From Dirofilaria immitis (lineage: Eukaryota > Nematoda > Chromadorea > Rhabditida > Onchocercidae), in NCBI GenBank assembly GCA_024305405.1, contig JAKNDB010000109.1, forward strand, positions 310,001 to 374,000: a DNA stretch of 64,000 bases, given 5' to 3'. The notes under the pieces are model-generated. The model had not been told where the DNA came from, did not search any database, and worked only from the letters and a program-made list of their open reading frames with translations. The position numbers were made by a program, and so were the translations under genes. Below are positions 1 to 14,706 of this stretch, one piece after another (within the stretch, counting starts at the first letter, position 1; each line of letters opens with the position of its first letter).

Positions 1-59
1 AATAATCTAATAAAATGGATGGTAAAAAAATTTTCAATTCATTAAATGTCAAAAGATGG

Positions 60-620
60 AAGAAAAAATCCGGAAAAGGCTTTAGACATAACCGGAGAGT
101 AAACACGAAAAAGCTGTTAAATTTCACAAAGATACGGAATAAATTAAAGCAATTGCGGAAGAGATTGTTCGGCCAAAAAAATGAATGAAAAAAATTTCAA
201 AAAAATGAAAGATAACCGGAAAGTAAACACAAAAACCGGTAAGTTTCACAAAGATAAGTTACACAGAAGGAATAAATTAAAGCAATTGCAGAAGAGATTG
301 TTCGGCCAACAAAATGAATGAAAAAAAATTTCAAAAAAAGTGAAAGAAGAAGAAATCCGAAAAGAGCTTCAGGCATAACCGGAAAGTTAACGCGGAAAAA
401 ACTAGTAAGTTTGACAAAGATAATGTTTCGATTAAATAAGCGATGAAAAGAAAAGAGGGAAGAAAAAGAAGAAGCGGAAAATCAGAAAAAGCATTTTAGC
501 ACAACCGGAAAACGAATGCAGAAAATTTAGTAAAATTTGCAACAAAACCCGAATAAATTAAATTAAAACAATTACGGAAGATATAATCCGGAAAAAACAA
601 AACGAGCGGAAAATGATAAA
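60..620. repeat. degenerate tandem repeat, period about 120-130 bp
   Basis: Two clear copies (about 127-210 and 247-345) share the order CACAAAGATA, GGAATAAATTAAAGCAATTG, GAAGAGATTGTTCGGCCAA and ATGAATGAAAAAAA. A third, more decayed copy follows to about 620. ACCGGAAAG-type segments recur between them. No coding frame survives. Confidence 0.6.
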
Positions 621-849
621 CGGAATATTCAAATATTTCAATACACATTTGGCGCAAATATGCACGTAGCGTTTGCTCAAAAAAAAAAAAAAAACGATCG
701 TCCTTCAATCTCTTTATTTATTTATCCAAATGTTCAAAATTATTTTTCCATAAAATTGAATGCATATTATTTGAGAAAAAAAAAAGTTTAAAAGTTCCAA
801 GAAAGAAAAATGAGGTCGGAAACTTTTGAATTATTCCGGAAAGTTGAAT

Positions 850-1262
850 TCGGAAATTTAATTACTTTAACAAAAACGAATTCCGGATAAATCAAATTTC
901 TCCAGTCATTCATTTTACTTTATAAACTGAAATATAGGATTTAATTACTTCACAAAAACAAATTCCGGATAAATAAAATTTTTCCTGTCATTCATTTTAC
1001 TTTATAAACTAAAATACAGGATTTAATTATTTTAACAAAAACAAATTCCGGATAAATCAAATTTTTCCAGTCATTCATTTTACTTTATAAACTAAAATAT
1101 AGGATTTAATTACTTTAACAAAAACGAATTCCGGATAAATCAAATTTTTCCAGTCATTCATTTTACTTTATAAACTAAAATATAGGATTTTAATTATTTT
1201 AACAAAAACAAATTCCGGATAAATCAAATTTTTTCAGTCATTCATTTCACTTCATAACCTGA
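850..1262. repeat. 83-bp minisatellite, five copies
   Basis: The marker TTCCGGATAAAT recurs at about 881, 963, 1046, 1129 and 1213, giving spacings of 82, 83, 83 and 84 bp. Each unit also holds AGTCATTCATTTTACTT and TATAAACTRAAATA. Copies are nearly identical, so the array is recent. No gene overlaps it. Confidence 0.85.
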
Positions 1263-3825
1263 AATATACATCCAAAAAAAAAAACCAAAGGAAGAATGGG
1301 AAAATTAAAATTATAAATTCGCCTGAAAACTTAATGAAACGAAAATATTTAAAACTTTTCCAAAAATGAAAAATTATTGTAACGAAAATTGATGAAATTG
1401 TAATTATCCAAATTTATTATTCTCTTTTTTTTTCTCATTTCTTAGAAAAAAAACTTTGAAAGTTTGTTTTTTTTTTTTAAATATGAGATTGATTAATTTT
1501 TGTAAACTGATATCAATCTGATATCAACTTGACAAACGTATTGATATTATTGATAAAAGGATGATAAGAAAAAGAGTTGGAAAATTTGTTAAAAATTAGT
1601 AAATGAATGCATATAAATCAGGTCGGAAATTGAAAACTGGATAAATTGATTAAACAAAAAATTCGAGACGAAATAATTAATAATTTTTTAATACAAAATT
1701 ATTTTTATAAATTGATATCATCTTATTGTCTAACAATAGTTGATAATATTGATGGAAAAAATGATAAGGAAATGAAATTGAAAAAATGCGATAAATTAAA
1801 TCGAAAATCGAATATCGGATAAGTTGACAAAAATCGGGAATTGGGTGCGGAATAATTAATAATCATAATTTATGCAAGATAATTATCGAATTTGAAAATT
1901 GAAAAATGAGATAAATTAAATTAAATCGGAAATCGAGTACCGGATGAATGATAAATTGAATATGGAATGATTAATAATTATAATTTATGCAAGATAATTA
2001 TCGAATTTTAATAATTAATAGCGATAATTTACATCTGAGATAATTATTAAATTTTAAATTTAGTAATAAATTTCTTGTGCGAAATAGAAGTGGAAAAATT
2101 TAAGTTAATGATTAAACATTAAGTTAATCGTTTAAAATTAATTTAAAATTTATTTTCCTTTTCTTATCATTAATTTAATTTAGGAATTTTTTCAAATACA
2201 AATTTTAAATCAAACCTTAATGCAATGAAACAGATTGCATTTCAAAAATTTCTATTCAAAATAATATTTGGCGCATTTGTCGCAAATAATCATCATTTCG
2301 ATAATGATCGTTCAATAGCGCATAATCTAAATTTGTTAATGATATTAATAATATGATTATAAAGATTGAGAATAATGATAAATTATATAAATATTTGGAT
2401 TTGAGAAAGAAAGAAAGAAATATAAGAGAAAGTAAATTTTTAAGAGACAGAAAGATTATGATAGAAAAACGAAAAGATTATAGTTTTTTACTTCAGCTAA
2501 ATATATGTTTATGTATATGTATTGCTCATTTCAATTTAGTAACAATAACAAATAAACAAATAAACAAACAAACAAAAGCAATCATTCGTTAAAAATGGGA
2601 AAAGAGAAAAAGAAAGCAAAGAATACAAAAAAAAAAAAAAAATTGTGGAACGTTGTGGATCATTAATTGTTTACAAGGCAGATGTTGAAAATTGTCAATA
2701 AATGATAATTTCGAAAATTGGTTAATAGCAATGGATCAAAATCTAAAAGAGAGAAAGGACAAGACAGAGAGAGAGGGAGAGAGAGAGGGAGAAAGAAAGA
2801 AAGAGAGAGAGAAGCTGTGATTTGAAAAAAAAAAAAATTTATAGCTGAATTTAATTTCCTAAAACGAAATCTTTGAATAATTACTATATGAGTTAATGAT
2901 CATTCTAAAAAAAAAAAAAAAAAAAAAATTTATTCCTATACAAGTTTAATTCTTATCATATCATAATTATTCTCTTTTTTTTCATCTAAAAATTAATTAT
3001 TATTTTGAAAAATTATCCATATCAATCAATCGTTATCATATCACTACTATTTTGAATTTAAAAATTAGTGATTATTTTGAAAATTTGGCAAAATTATCAC
3101 CACCAATCTCCTGTCAATCAAATCATTATCATTTCAATTAAACTACAAAGGAAAAATAAACCGAGCAAACACCGGAAATAATCGAATACGGAAAAGATGA
3201 GAGAAAACAAAAAGTTCAAAAACAGATGTTTAACCGGTTTTTCGTTTCCTATTTTTCCTCCTTCTTACTTTGTAAAAAGAAAATCAAATTCAATTAAATT
3301 ATTTTTACTATTCGATGATCTTTTGCTAAATTTAATTTGATTGAAATTTTTTTTTGTAGAATTGAAAAAGTTTTCAAAAATAGAAATTTTTTTTTCTTTT
3401 TGTTTTAGCTAAAAACAAAATACAACAAATAATACTCAAAAAAAAAAAAAAGAAATGGAAAAAAAGTATGAAAAAGTATGGAATTTAGTAAATTAATTAA
3501 ACTAAAAATAATTGATTTTTTTGAAATTGAAATTTAAATTTTATCATTTTGAATAAATAATTTTTAACAATCTCTTACAATTCATAAAACTGAAATTTAA
3601 TTTAATTTAATTTTTTTTTATTTTTAGTTTTAATTTAAAATTCAAATTTATTCATTTAATCTAAGAAATTTTTGGTTAATTATTTTTAGATTTAAAAAAG
3701 AATAAAAAAATTTGCATCAATTTAAGATTAACGGAAAAATGTTATTTAAATTTCAGTGAAATAATTTAATAACTTTTACCTATCATATTGATAATGTATG
3801 ATAGTTTTATTGCAAAATATTTATG
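1263..3825. other. AT-rich intergenic DNA, no gene seen
   Basis: Very AT-rich sequence with poly-A runs. A duplicated block of about 110 bp lies at about 1800-2010, marked by AATTTATGCAAGATAATTATCGAATTT twice (split here into known short words). A purine GA tract lies at about 2757-2815. The short open frames here are low-complexity and are bounded by chance stops. Confidence 0.5.
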
Positions 3826-3829
3826 TATA

Positions 3830-4390
3830 ATTAAAAAATAATTTAATTCGATTTATTTCATTACTCATACTAAAATTTGGTTAAAATTAAATTGAAATTT
3901 AAAATTAAATCATTACAATAAATTAATTAAATATAAATATAGTGGTAATATAATGGTACTTATATATAATTGAAAAAATGAATTGGAATTTAATTCGATT
4001 TATTTTCGATTTATTCAATTACTTAATTCTACTAAAACTTGCTTAAAATTAAATTGAGATTTAAAATTAAACCATTACAATAAATTAATTAAATACAAAT
4101 ATAATGGTAATATAACGGTAAAAGATTTATATATAATTGAAAAAATGAATTATAATTTAATTCAATTTATTTAATTACTTAATTGTACTAAAATTTGGTT
4201 AAAATTAAATCATTACAATAAATTAATTAAATTCAAATATAAAGAATATAATGATGAAATATCTATAAATAGTTGAAAGAAAATTGTTTAATTTGATTTA
4301 TTGCATTACTTAATGATACTAAAGTTACAATAATCAAAATTGAATCGAAATTAAATTGAAATTAAATGAAATTACTAAAATAAATTAATA
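3830..4390. repeat. degenerate 130-150 bp tandem repeat, about four copies
   Basis: The ordered words AAATTAAATCATTACAATAA, ATTAATTAAATA, TATATATAATTGAAAAAATG and TTTATTTAATTACTTAAT recur through the stretch with drift. The array sits in gene-free AT-rich DNA. Confidence 0.6.
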
Positions 4391-7300
4391 TTTATGATAT
4401 GATAAAGATGAAAAAGATCGAAAAATTTTGCATTAAATTACAAGAAATAAACTAATAAAATAAGTAATGAATTTAATTTATATATTTAAAGAAATGGAAA
4501 AAAAAAAAAAGGAATTCATGAATTTGACCACCTACAGTGTGATTTGTATGTTAAAAAGAAATTTGAAACAATGGTAGATGTTACGATGATAGCTGTGATG
4601 ATTGTGGATTGCTTGATGTTTGCAAAAACCTTTTTTTTTTTAATTTTAAAATTAATGTTATTTCTTGACAATTATATAGCATGTATTGAAATAACTGATA
4701 ATTTAAGTAATTTATTAAATGATAAATTAATTAATTGGATAATATTGAGTAATAAAATGATAAATATATAGATTCATTGAGTAAACTAGATATATCTCGA
4801 AATTAATGTCCGGTTTGCAAGATTGTCTGTCTGTTTGTTTCTAATGATAGTAGATCAAGTTGCAAGTGAATGGTAGCATTCGCCTAACTTAACAATCGAC
4901 TAAACGATAACAAATTAATCAATATCATACGTAAAAATAAAATTTGATCAATTTGTTTTATAAGATATGAAGTATTTAATATATCACTATTTCACTATTC
5001 TTTCTAAAATGGAGAAATGACAATAAATTGATCGAATAATACTGCATGCTTTAAGTAATCTCGAGATCAATAACTTCAAAATTTGATTGCTTTAAAATGG
5101 TGAAATGGTGATAAATTGATTGAACGATATTAAATACTAAGATAATACAAAAATTATATAAAACTGTAATATGTCTCGAAATTATTGACTCAAAAATTGA
5201 TTAAATGATAATCAATTGATCGAATAATATTTTAACTTTTACTTTTTCTATCATTGATTTGTCATTGTATCGCATATTACTTCAAGTAAACCATCATGAT
5301 TTCCGATTATCCGATTCGTTATTGCTTCGCGATTTTACGATTTTGCAAATTTTTTCGCGCTTCTTGCATAACATCGAACAATTCGGAAATATTAAATGAT
5401 ACATTTAAATTTCCATAAATTTCATATTTCAATAATTTCGGATTTTAGCAATTTGTCATTATCAATAATTACAATTCGTTTTAGGCTCATTCAAATTGAT
5501 TTGATAATTGTCCGATAATTATACCTGATATGATTATTAAAACATTGACATTTCAATATCATCTGTCCGATAATTTATGTCTAAATCATCCTGATGCATT
5601 AATCTAATAATGACAAGTGATCTGATAACTATATGTAAATAAAAATATTTCAGAAATAACTTATTGATAAGTTGATTCTTTATCAATGAAATTTGTATCA
5701 TTAGTGTTGCATGGAAAAATTAGTTAGCAATAATAAAAAAAAATAAAAAATAAAACCGAATCATTTTTTCCAATTTTCAACTTATCCTAATTAATTAATC
5801 ATTCTTCCACTTAATTAATTTTATCTTATAATATCTTATTTATATCAGTGAAATGAAAATTATCAATAGAATTTTGTTTTTTTTTAAAAATCAAATATTT
5901 CATTTTTCTTTTTTATTTTAAATTTGTTGACGTTATTTTAAAGATAAGTTAAAATTTACGATAAAAATGCGCAAAATTTGAAACATAAAAATATGTCAAG
6001 AAATCAAGATATGAAAGTATGTAAAATTCAAAATATAAAAAAATGCTCAAAATTTAACTTTTTGAACTTATTTTATCAAAAAATTTACGCATACATTTCA
6101 AATTAAAATTTCTCGAAATTTCATGATGATATCACAAAATGATTGTTTACCTGTTTCGAGAAATTTAAAAATTATTACAAAATTTAATCATTGAAATAGA
6201 AGTAATGAGATATTGAAAATATCAACTGATATGAGATAAATGTGAGGAAAAAGTAGATGAAAAATATAAATATAATAAATTAGCCAAATAGTAATAATGA
6301 TTCATTCATTTGAAATTTATCATCATTTTCTTCCAGACATACTATCCCATGCTTTATTCTTGGATGATCAATTGATAAATTTTTGATTAATCATTTCAAA
6401 TGAATATTATGAAATATTAAACTGACATTTATTTCGTTCGCATATATAATCATTCTCGGCCTCAGTTAATCGATTGAAATCTTTGATAGCAATATGAGAA
6501 ATGAAAGATTGAATTGAATAAATTAAACAATATCAAATTAGTATTCCATTTCCTGTTTGAAAAAGAAAAATCTTTTGAAAACGAAATCATTGTTTTTGTT
6601 GGAAAAGAACGAAAACACATAATCGATTTACTGAATATTATCATAAAAAAATGAGGCAAGAAAATAGAAAAAAAATAGGATAACGGGAAATATTAATAAA
6701 ATTCAATTATAAATTATTTATTCCATTCTAATATTAGATATTATCATTTCAATATTGCTATTTACTTAATTTAATTATATTATATATATATATATATATT
6801 CTAGTAATTATTTATTGAATTAAAATTCAAGTTAATCTATTGCTAAATAAAATTAAAAAAATTTCCAATTAAACAATACAATATTAAATTATACTCCTCA
6901 TTACATTTCCTGCATATAATGATAGTGATAATAATAGTAATAATAACAGTGATAATAATAACAATAATAATAATAATGATAATTACTATCACTATTTAAA
7001 TTAAAACTTTTCAAAAAAAAAAAAAAAAGATTTCAATTGATTTTATTTCAATGAAGTAGTCATCATCATCATCGAGAGAGGATGAAAGAAGAATGGTTTA
7101 AAATTTCAATGACAATTGATATATGGAGCGGAATTGTTAACCCTGTATCCATTATTGACAAAAAAAAAGAAAAAAAAAAATCATACTCTATTCAAATTGT
7201 AAATTGCTCATATTATCATAATTATCGATATCAGAAATCGGATACATATATATTTATTTATTTATTTTTAATTTCCAATAATTATTTTATTGTAAAAAAA

Positions 7301-10300
7301 TTTTTAAATATATTTTGCAAAAAGATTTTTTTTATTTTATTGAAATAAAACTATAAGACAATGCATATATGTATAATATATTTAATTTAAAAAATTGTAT
7401 ATATTTTATTTTATATTTGAAAAATTTTATTTTATAAATATATAAAAGAGCGGGGAGAAAAGAATAGCTTTTTTGCTTTTTTTTTTTTTTAATATAAAAT
7501 AAAATTCTAAATGTATATATCATTTTATCTTATTTATCAAAAACTTTTAATTGAAGTTAAAAAAAAAATTTCCATAAAACTATGATAAATTTTTTTTTTT
7601 AAAAAAGTTTATTTTATAAAAATTTGCATCGAAAAATTAAAGTTCATTTATTAAAAATAAACAAACATTTAAATAATACATTTGTAAGATTATTCCACAA
7701 ATTTCTATTTTAGAAATATATTAAAAAAAAAAAAAAAAAAAGCAAATATTTGATAGAATTTATTATTAAATAAAAATTTTAGCAATTCTTTATTAATAAT
7801 ATATATTTGTAATAAAATAAAACAATGAGAAATGATTTTTTTTTTCTCGAGAATTAATAATTAATTACAATCAGTGATAGTTGAAAAACTATTAATAACA
7901 ATGATTTAAATTATTAGTAAATTTTATGGCAAAATTTAAAATTTCAATAAATTAGAATAAAAAAAAATTTTTTTCCTCTTTCGTTCGATGCATTTATTTA
8001 TTTTCTTCATTAATTGAAACTTTACTGTATTACTGTAGCGTGTTTTTTCGAAATTACTGTAACGAATAGTATTTGTATAAAGTACACGTAACAATCGTAT
8101 AAAGTACATACCGTAATTTAATTTATAATAAATACAAAAATTATCCAAATCATCTAAAATATGTCAAAAAGAAAGTAAAAAAAAAATTGAACGACGAGAA
8201 AATAGGGATAAGTAAATAAATTATATGATAGCGAAAAAAAATATTACGAAAATTAATTAAACGTTAAAATATGAAATACCGTATGAAATATATAAAAAAA
8301 AATTATTAAAACAAAGAAATGAAAAATATGGTAGGAATGAAAAAAAACAAAACGAACGACTAATTGGAACCTAAAGAGGAAATAAATCCAAAAGTATCAA
8401 AATTTTTCATTTCTGTTAAAGCTTTTTTTTTCTCATCTTTTCATCGTATAATTAATCAATAAAGAAGTAAAATGAGGTACGAATGAAAAAAAAAAGTTTA
8501 TTTATCTTCAAGTTTATTAATTAGCTGACAATTGTTAATTGCTAATTGCTAGTGATAAAAATAAATTTTTATTAATTATGCTGATACTACGAATAAATCA
8601 ATCATATGAATGAATCAATCATATGAATGAATCGATTATAATGCAATGAATAATTAATTTTTATTTTTCTTTTACTTCATTTTTCTCGACCTTTTTTTAA
8701 AAAAAAAAATAAATTTAAAAAATTATTTATCAATTTTATTCTATTCCAATTTGAATATTTCATCTGATCGTTTTTTTTTTTTGTTTTTGTCTTTTTAAAA
8801 TGTTATTTAAAATTTTTTGGTTTGCTTTTTCGATAAGAAAAATTTTTGATTATTTTTTTTCTATTCTATTCCAACTTAACTTTATTCCGGTGTTTTTTCA
8901 AATCAAATTTTTTTGATTTTAGTCGAATTCTATTCCAACTTAATCAAATATATTTTAACTTAATTGTAATCGTAAGTCAAGTAATTTCTTTGTCATCTGG
9001 ATTAATTTTAATTTAATTAATTAACAGATTTAATTCCACTTATTGTAGCTTTACAGGATAATAACAATTATTTATTATTCTAATTTTAATCTATTCTATT
9101 TTATACCATCTTTATTCACTCTATCCTATCGGAAATTATGATAATATGTATGAAAAATTGACAAGCAAACCGATAATATCAATCATAACTGATAATAGCG
9201 TAAAAGCTATTGCCGATTATTTGGTTAAAAAAACTATTACTGCTGGTATTTGTAAAGTTCTCACAATACAAAGTGATGACTTGATTATTCATAGTGTAGT
9301 AATATTGATAATAATGATTATAAATTGATCATCATTAGAACAATTATAATGATAGTGATGAAAATGATAATGATATAAGTTATCACATTTTATGGCAAAA
9401 CAATAGAAATTTTAATTAAAGTTCAAAACATTTTTCAATCAGATTAATCTTCAATGAGTTGTTGTGATTGAATAATTCGAATACGATAATATTAATTAAT
9501 AATAATTATTTTTTCTAAAAAAATTATTCATGATATTTTTATATAAGTAAAATTATTCATGTATTTATAAATTTTGCAATATTTATCGATTAAGAAGTTT
9601 TAAAACAAAAAAAAAAGAAAAACGAAATAAAAGTTTCAATTATTGTTTAAACATTTTTAATTAAATAATTTTCTAACAATTTTTTCTTTTTAAACTGAAT
9701 ATTTTGAATATACGATAATTTTAATAAATAATTAAATATTATTTTATAGAAATCAATTACTCATATACTTCTAATACTTGATAATATTTATTAATTAAAA
9801 ATTTCCTAAATCAATAATATCAAGAAAGAAGCCATTCTTTGTCAAGAAGAAAGTATTACGGTAATAGAAAAGAAATAATTATTGTTTTTTATAAAAATCA
9901 ATTACTCAAATACTTTTAATATTTTATAATATTTATTAATTAAAAATTTCTAAAGCAAAAAGAAGAGAGAGAGAGAAAAAAGAAAACCTAAAAGCCATTC
10001 TTTGTAAAGGAAAAAAAAAAAAAAACGAATTACCGTAAAAGAAAAGCCAGCCAGAAAGAAAAGAATAAATAAAGAGAAAAGTTTTGAATGGAAATTAATC
10101 ATTAAACATATTTGTATATGTACATATATACACATATACTTATATATGAAATGAAATGAAATGAAATGAAATGAAATAGCCGACTATTGTTGTTAAAAAG
10201 ATTAACGAAGGAAAAAAAAAAAAAAAAAGGAATTGAAAGGATAATAGCTATTAAAATGTTAAATAGATATTGCCGCATTACTTACTTCATATCATCATCA

Positions 10301-10554
10301 TTTAGTTTGTTTCTTTCTTTCTTTCTCCTTTTTTTTTTCCCAAATTTATCTATTCTCTCGTTTCGTATTCGAAATTCGCAAAATAATTTTTTCTTTCTCG
10401 TAGTTTCGTTCTTTTCGTTTTTTTTCTTATCAAATTATTATCAAATATTAAATTGAATTTATGGTAAACATATCGAAATGGACGAGAATAATTTAATGAA
10501 TTTTAAAATTTTTAATTGAAATTATATTTTGTAAAATGATACCTTTGAAATAAT
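4391..10554. other. AT-rich intergenic DNA, no supported gene
   Basis: About 6 kb of AT-rich sequence with A/T homopolymers, a TA run near 6780, an AATAAT run at 6930-6980 and five GAAAT pentamers at 10147-10178. One open frame on the plus strand at 9146-9328 (60 codons) has more mixed codon use than its surroundings. I see no splice partners or family match, so it is not annotated as a gene. Confidence 0.5.
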
Positions 10555-10624
10555 TTAAGTTATTAAATATGAGAATAAGATAGTATTGAAATAAATGAAA
10601 ATAGACCGAGATGGAATAAAATAT

Positions 10625-11010
10625 GATGAAATAAAATGAAATTGAAATGCATCATACTTAGAAAATGAAAATGAATAGAAATGGAATGAAATAAAATGAA
10701 ATTGAAATGCATCATACTTAGAAAATGAAATTGAATAGAAATGGAATGAAATAAAATGAAATTGAAATGCATCATACTTAGAAAATGAAAATGAATAGAA
10801 ATGGAATGAAATAAAATGAAATTGAAATGCATCATACTTAGAAAATGAAATTGAATAGAAATGGAATGAAATAAAATGAAATTGAAATGCATCATACTTA
10901 GAAAATGAAATTGAATAGAAATGGAATGAAATAAAATGAAATTGAAATGCATCATACTTAGAAAATGAAAATGAATAGAAATGGAATGAAATAAAATGAA
11001 ATTGAAATAC
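10625..11010. repeat. 60-bp minisatellite, about six copies
   Basis: Six consecutive 60-bp units are almost base-for-base identical. Each contains ATGGAATGAAATAAAATG, AAATTGAAATGCATCATACT and TAGAAAATGAAA. The main difference is one A/T site (GAAAATGAATAG against GAAATTGAATAG), in the order A, T, A, T, T, A. Decayed relatives of the unit continue to about 11410. Because 60 is divisible by three, the array keeps two minus-strand frames open (162 and 191 codons). These translate to a 20-residue repeat and look like artefacts. Confidence 0.92.
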
Positions 11011-11410
11011 AAAGTACTTAAAATAATATTTGTAAATACGCATATTAAATATAAGAATTGAAATGGCCGAAGCAATGAAATGAAATGAAATTGAAATGTA
11101 ATATACTCAAAGTGGTAATTGTTAATATATGCTAGCATTAAATGTGATAATAAAACTGAGTTGAAACCGATGAAAATGAATAGAAATAGGATGACATAAA
11201 ATGGAATTGAAATATAAGGTACTTTAAATAATATTTGTAAGATGCTATTAAATATGACAATTGTAATGGTAAGAATGAATAGAAATGGAATGAAATAAAA
11301 AATGGAATTGAAATATGAAATAGTTAAAATAATATTTACAAATAGGCAATCATATATAATAATACTAAATATGAGAATTGAAATGGATGGAAATGAAATA
11401 AGATATGATG

Positions 11411-14400
11411 AAATAACGTGAAATTAAAAAGAATTAATTAATTGTTACAGTAATTAATGATAGAACAAGGATGATATGTTATTTAATAAAAAGCGTAGAA
11501 ATAAAATTTTAAAATAATTTTCGAAAAAAAAGATTTATCATCCTGAAAGAATTTTAAAAATATAAATTTAAATGCAAAAACTACCTAAAATTATTATAAA
11601 ATTTCATTTAAAAAAAAAATTTTCCCAATTTTTTCATCAATTACTTAAAAGATAATTCAAAAAGCAAAAAAATTTTAATTAAAAAAACGAAAAACAAAAA
11701 TTTGTTAATTTGAAAATTTTGATAAAATTTTCAATTATCATTTATCGATATTACGATATTTTGAAATTTTATAGGATTATTTAATACTTTCATATTTAAA
11801 TTTTTTAGATTAAAAAAATTATTATTTAATTGATAAACTTTTTTTAGGAACTTGAAAATTGATAATAGTATGGAAGAAACTGATAATAAATGTTAATTTC
11901 AATCAAATTTTATAAATATTTTTAAAAATTCAATTTGAATTATGTCATAGTTGAATTTCAACTAAAAAAATTAGACAAAAATACTGAGTAGAATAAAATA
12001 GATGATAAAACTTAATACAGATATCAAACTGATTATATTTCTAATGAATTCAAAAAGAAAAATTTTATCAGTTAAGATAAAAATTTATCAGTTTAAAACG
12101 TAAATAACCAATGGATGGAATTTTGGATATTTTAATTTATGTATTTAATAATATTAGAAAACATTTGAAATTTTTATTTATTGATAATATTTCGCTTATC
12201 TGTAAAATTCATCAAATCTTTACTCCTAAAAACTATAAAAATATGTTAAAATTCTTAAATTTTTAAATTAATATTTTAGTAATTTTTCCAAAATTTTTTG
12301 ATTAATATTTAGGTACATAAATTCCTATTATTTCAGCTGAGATAAAAAAATGATGCAAAAGTTTGGACTAATATTTTCGCTATCGCAATCTTCTATTGAT
12401 TCATCGTTTTCCGATTCATTCGAAATTAACAAATTATCAATTGCAAATGATCAATCATTAAATTAATTTTGTAATTATTGAACAAAATCAATAATATTCG
12501 ATTTTAAATTTTGTAATTTTCCTATATTTCAAAAATATTATTTAAAATATATTTGGAGAAAGAAAATCAATTTCATCAAAATATCACTCATATAAAAAAC
12601 AAAGGTATGTATGGTTTTACAAATAAAAGTGAAAAAATTTTGATGTCAAGAAGTTTTCAAGAATTTTAATAGGCAAAAGATGGGATAAAAAATAATTTTG
12701 AAATTAACAAAACTTTTTCGATACTTTGAAAAAAAAAATTAAAATTTTACACATCCGATAATTTTGAAATTTCATTCATAAATTTTAATAATTGAAATTT
12801 ATTTCATCGTATTGCTTTTAATAAAATATTTGAAAAAACTTTCGGGTGTTAAATTTTTTTCACTTTTGTTTACTTCCTGTTTAAATTTCGATAAGCATTT
12901 AGTTGTTAATATTCGAAATTAAAAACAAAAATAATAATATAAAAAATATGCATTAATTTTTGAGTTCTTCAATTCTTAATTATAATATAACCAAAAAAAA
13001 AACTATGATATCAATAAAGATTTAATGTTTAGTTTCGTTGAAGTAAGCAAAATTTTCTAAATTTTTGACAATTAATTTATTTAAAACTTTTTTTCAAAAA
13101 TTTATATTTCTCATAAAGGCTTAAATTGCTTTTTGTTAAATTTATTGATTATTTGTGCCGTAAAGTTTTCATACCTGTTGATGATTTTTATCAAATTAAA
13201 TGTTGAAATTTTTGATTTGTATTTTTAGGATTATTATCAGAATTTTTTTAAACGATAATAAATTACATCCTTTAAGATAACGAGAATTATATATTCCTGA
13301 AATTACATTTCTATATCTTTAATTATGTCTCTTAAGAATAGCATGTTAGCAAAATAATAGAGAAATACTTGCTATTAAATAATTTTAAATTACATTTAAA
13401 ATTTAATTTCTTGTTTTTATTCTTATCATTTTATCACCTCTCTCTACCTTATCATCGCTATCCAAATAGTTGCTTAATATCTTGCCTTCTTGTACTTCAA
13501 ATTTTAAAAATTGAACGATTTCTATTTTTCAAATTCATTTTTTTCCTCAGAAAATTCTAATTTTTCTTTACAAAAATGCTTATCGGAAGTGAACAAAAAA
13601 TGCTGCAAAAATAATGAAATTTTAAATTAAAAAAATTTTTCCTGATCTATTGATCACCAACATTGGTTATTTATTTTGGTTGAAGAAAATCATTTTTGGT
13701 AATTAAAAATTTTCCTGACCTAATCGAGAACACATATAATTTAAGAATTCGAAAATGTTATAATAGTTAACATAAACGATTTGTGAGTTATTTTACAATA
13801 ACCGTATTATCTTATGCCGGACGTTCCGGATTTTATCGTCGGATAATATTTAATTTCATTTCGGTGAAGTACAATTTTTTGTATTTATATCAATGATAAC
13901 AATTAAAAAAAAAAAAAACATGGCTAATAAGTGATAATGAATTATACAAGATAAAATAATTGTCCTGTTTAATTTTATTTATACCTAAATTAGCGATTCA
14001 GTTTAGTCATTTCGATCGAATATTTCCTAAGACTATTCTATTAAAGCATGTTGGCAATTAATAATTGATAAATGATAACGGTAACATAAGTTTTTGCTTT
14101 TATTCAAGAAAAAAATGACCGTAAAATAATTCTAAAATTATCGCTCAAAGTTAATTATCTATGAAATAAATTGATAGATGTTTACAGACTACCAAAACAT
14201 TCATGATTAATTTAGTTTAGTGTTAAATTTTACGGATATTTTAATTTCAACAGGTTACATAAGTCGGGGAAGGTAAGTTTCTCAAGAAACTAGTTGAGTT
14301 TAAAATCAAATAAGACAAAATATTAAATGCATATTAAATTGCATCATATTTATTTTCGTGATTTATGTCATACTTTAACAAATTTATATCATCGTTAAAA

Positions 14401-14706
14401 TAGTTATTTTATCGTAAACTTATCTGTATATCTGTTTTGCTCAATTACCAAGCAATCCATTGTAATTGATATATCGTATATTTTTATTTTGAATTGAGAA
14501 AACAAAGGAAAAGTATTCTTGAGATAATAAATTTTTATTTATTTTAATTAAAAATTTATTTTGAATGAAATAGAATAAAATTTTAATTTAATTATTCACA
14601 TATTCTATTTTTGATTTTGAAGATGTATCGAAACACAATTAAAAAAATTGTATCAAAAAATAATTCTTTTCATTTTGATCTACAAATTTTTTTCAACTTT
14701 TTTTTT
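11411..14706. other. AT-rich intergenic DNA downstream of the channel gene
   Basis: No coding signal was recognised on either strand. The sequence is AT-rich with frequent A and T runs and no long tandem array. The channel gene's stop codon marks its right-hand edge. Confidence 0.5.

Noticed and set aside
850..1262. CRISPR-like regular repeats
   Set aside because: Units are contiguous and whole-unit similar with no unique spacers, and the DNA is eukaryotic with introns.
9146..9328. 60-codon plus-strand open frame with mixed codon use
   Set aside because: No recognisable family, no upstream acceptor or downstream partner exon. Kept only as a note.
10555..11138. Two long minus-strand open frames (162 and 191 codons) with 20-residue repeats
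   Set aside because: They exist only because the 60-bp DNA repeat is a multiple of three. Both frames are open at once, with Phe/His/Ser monotony and no splice or start context.
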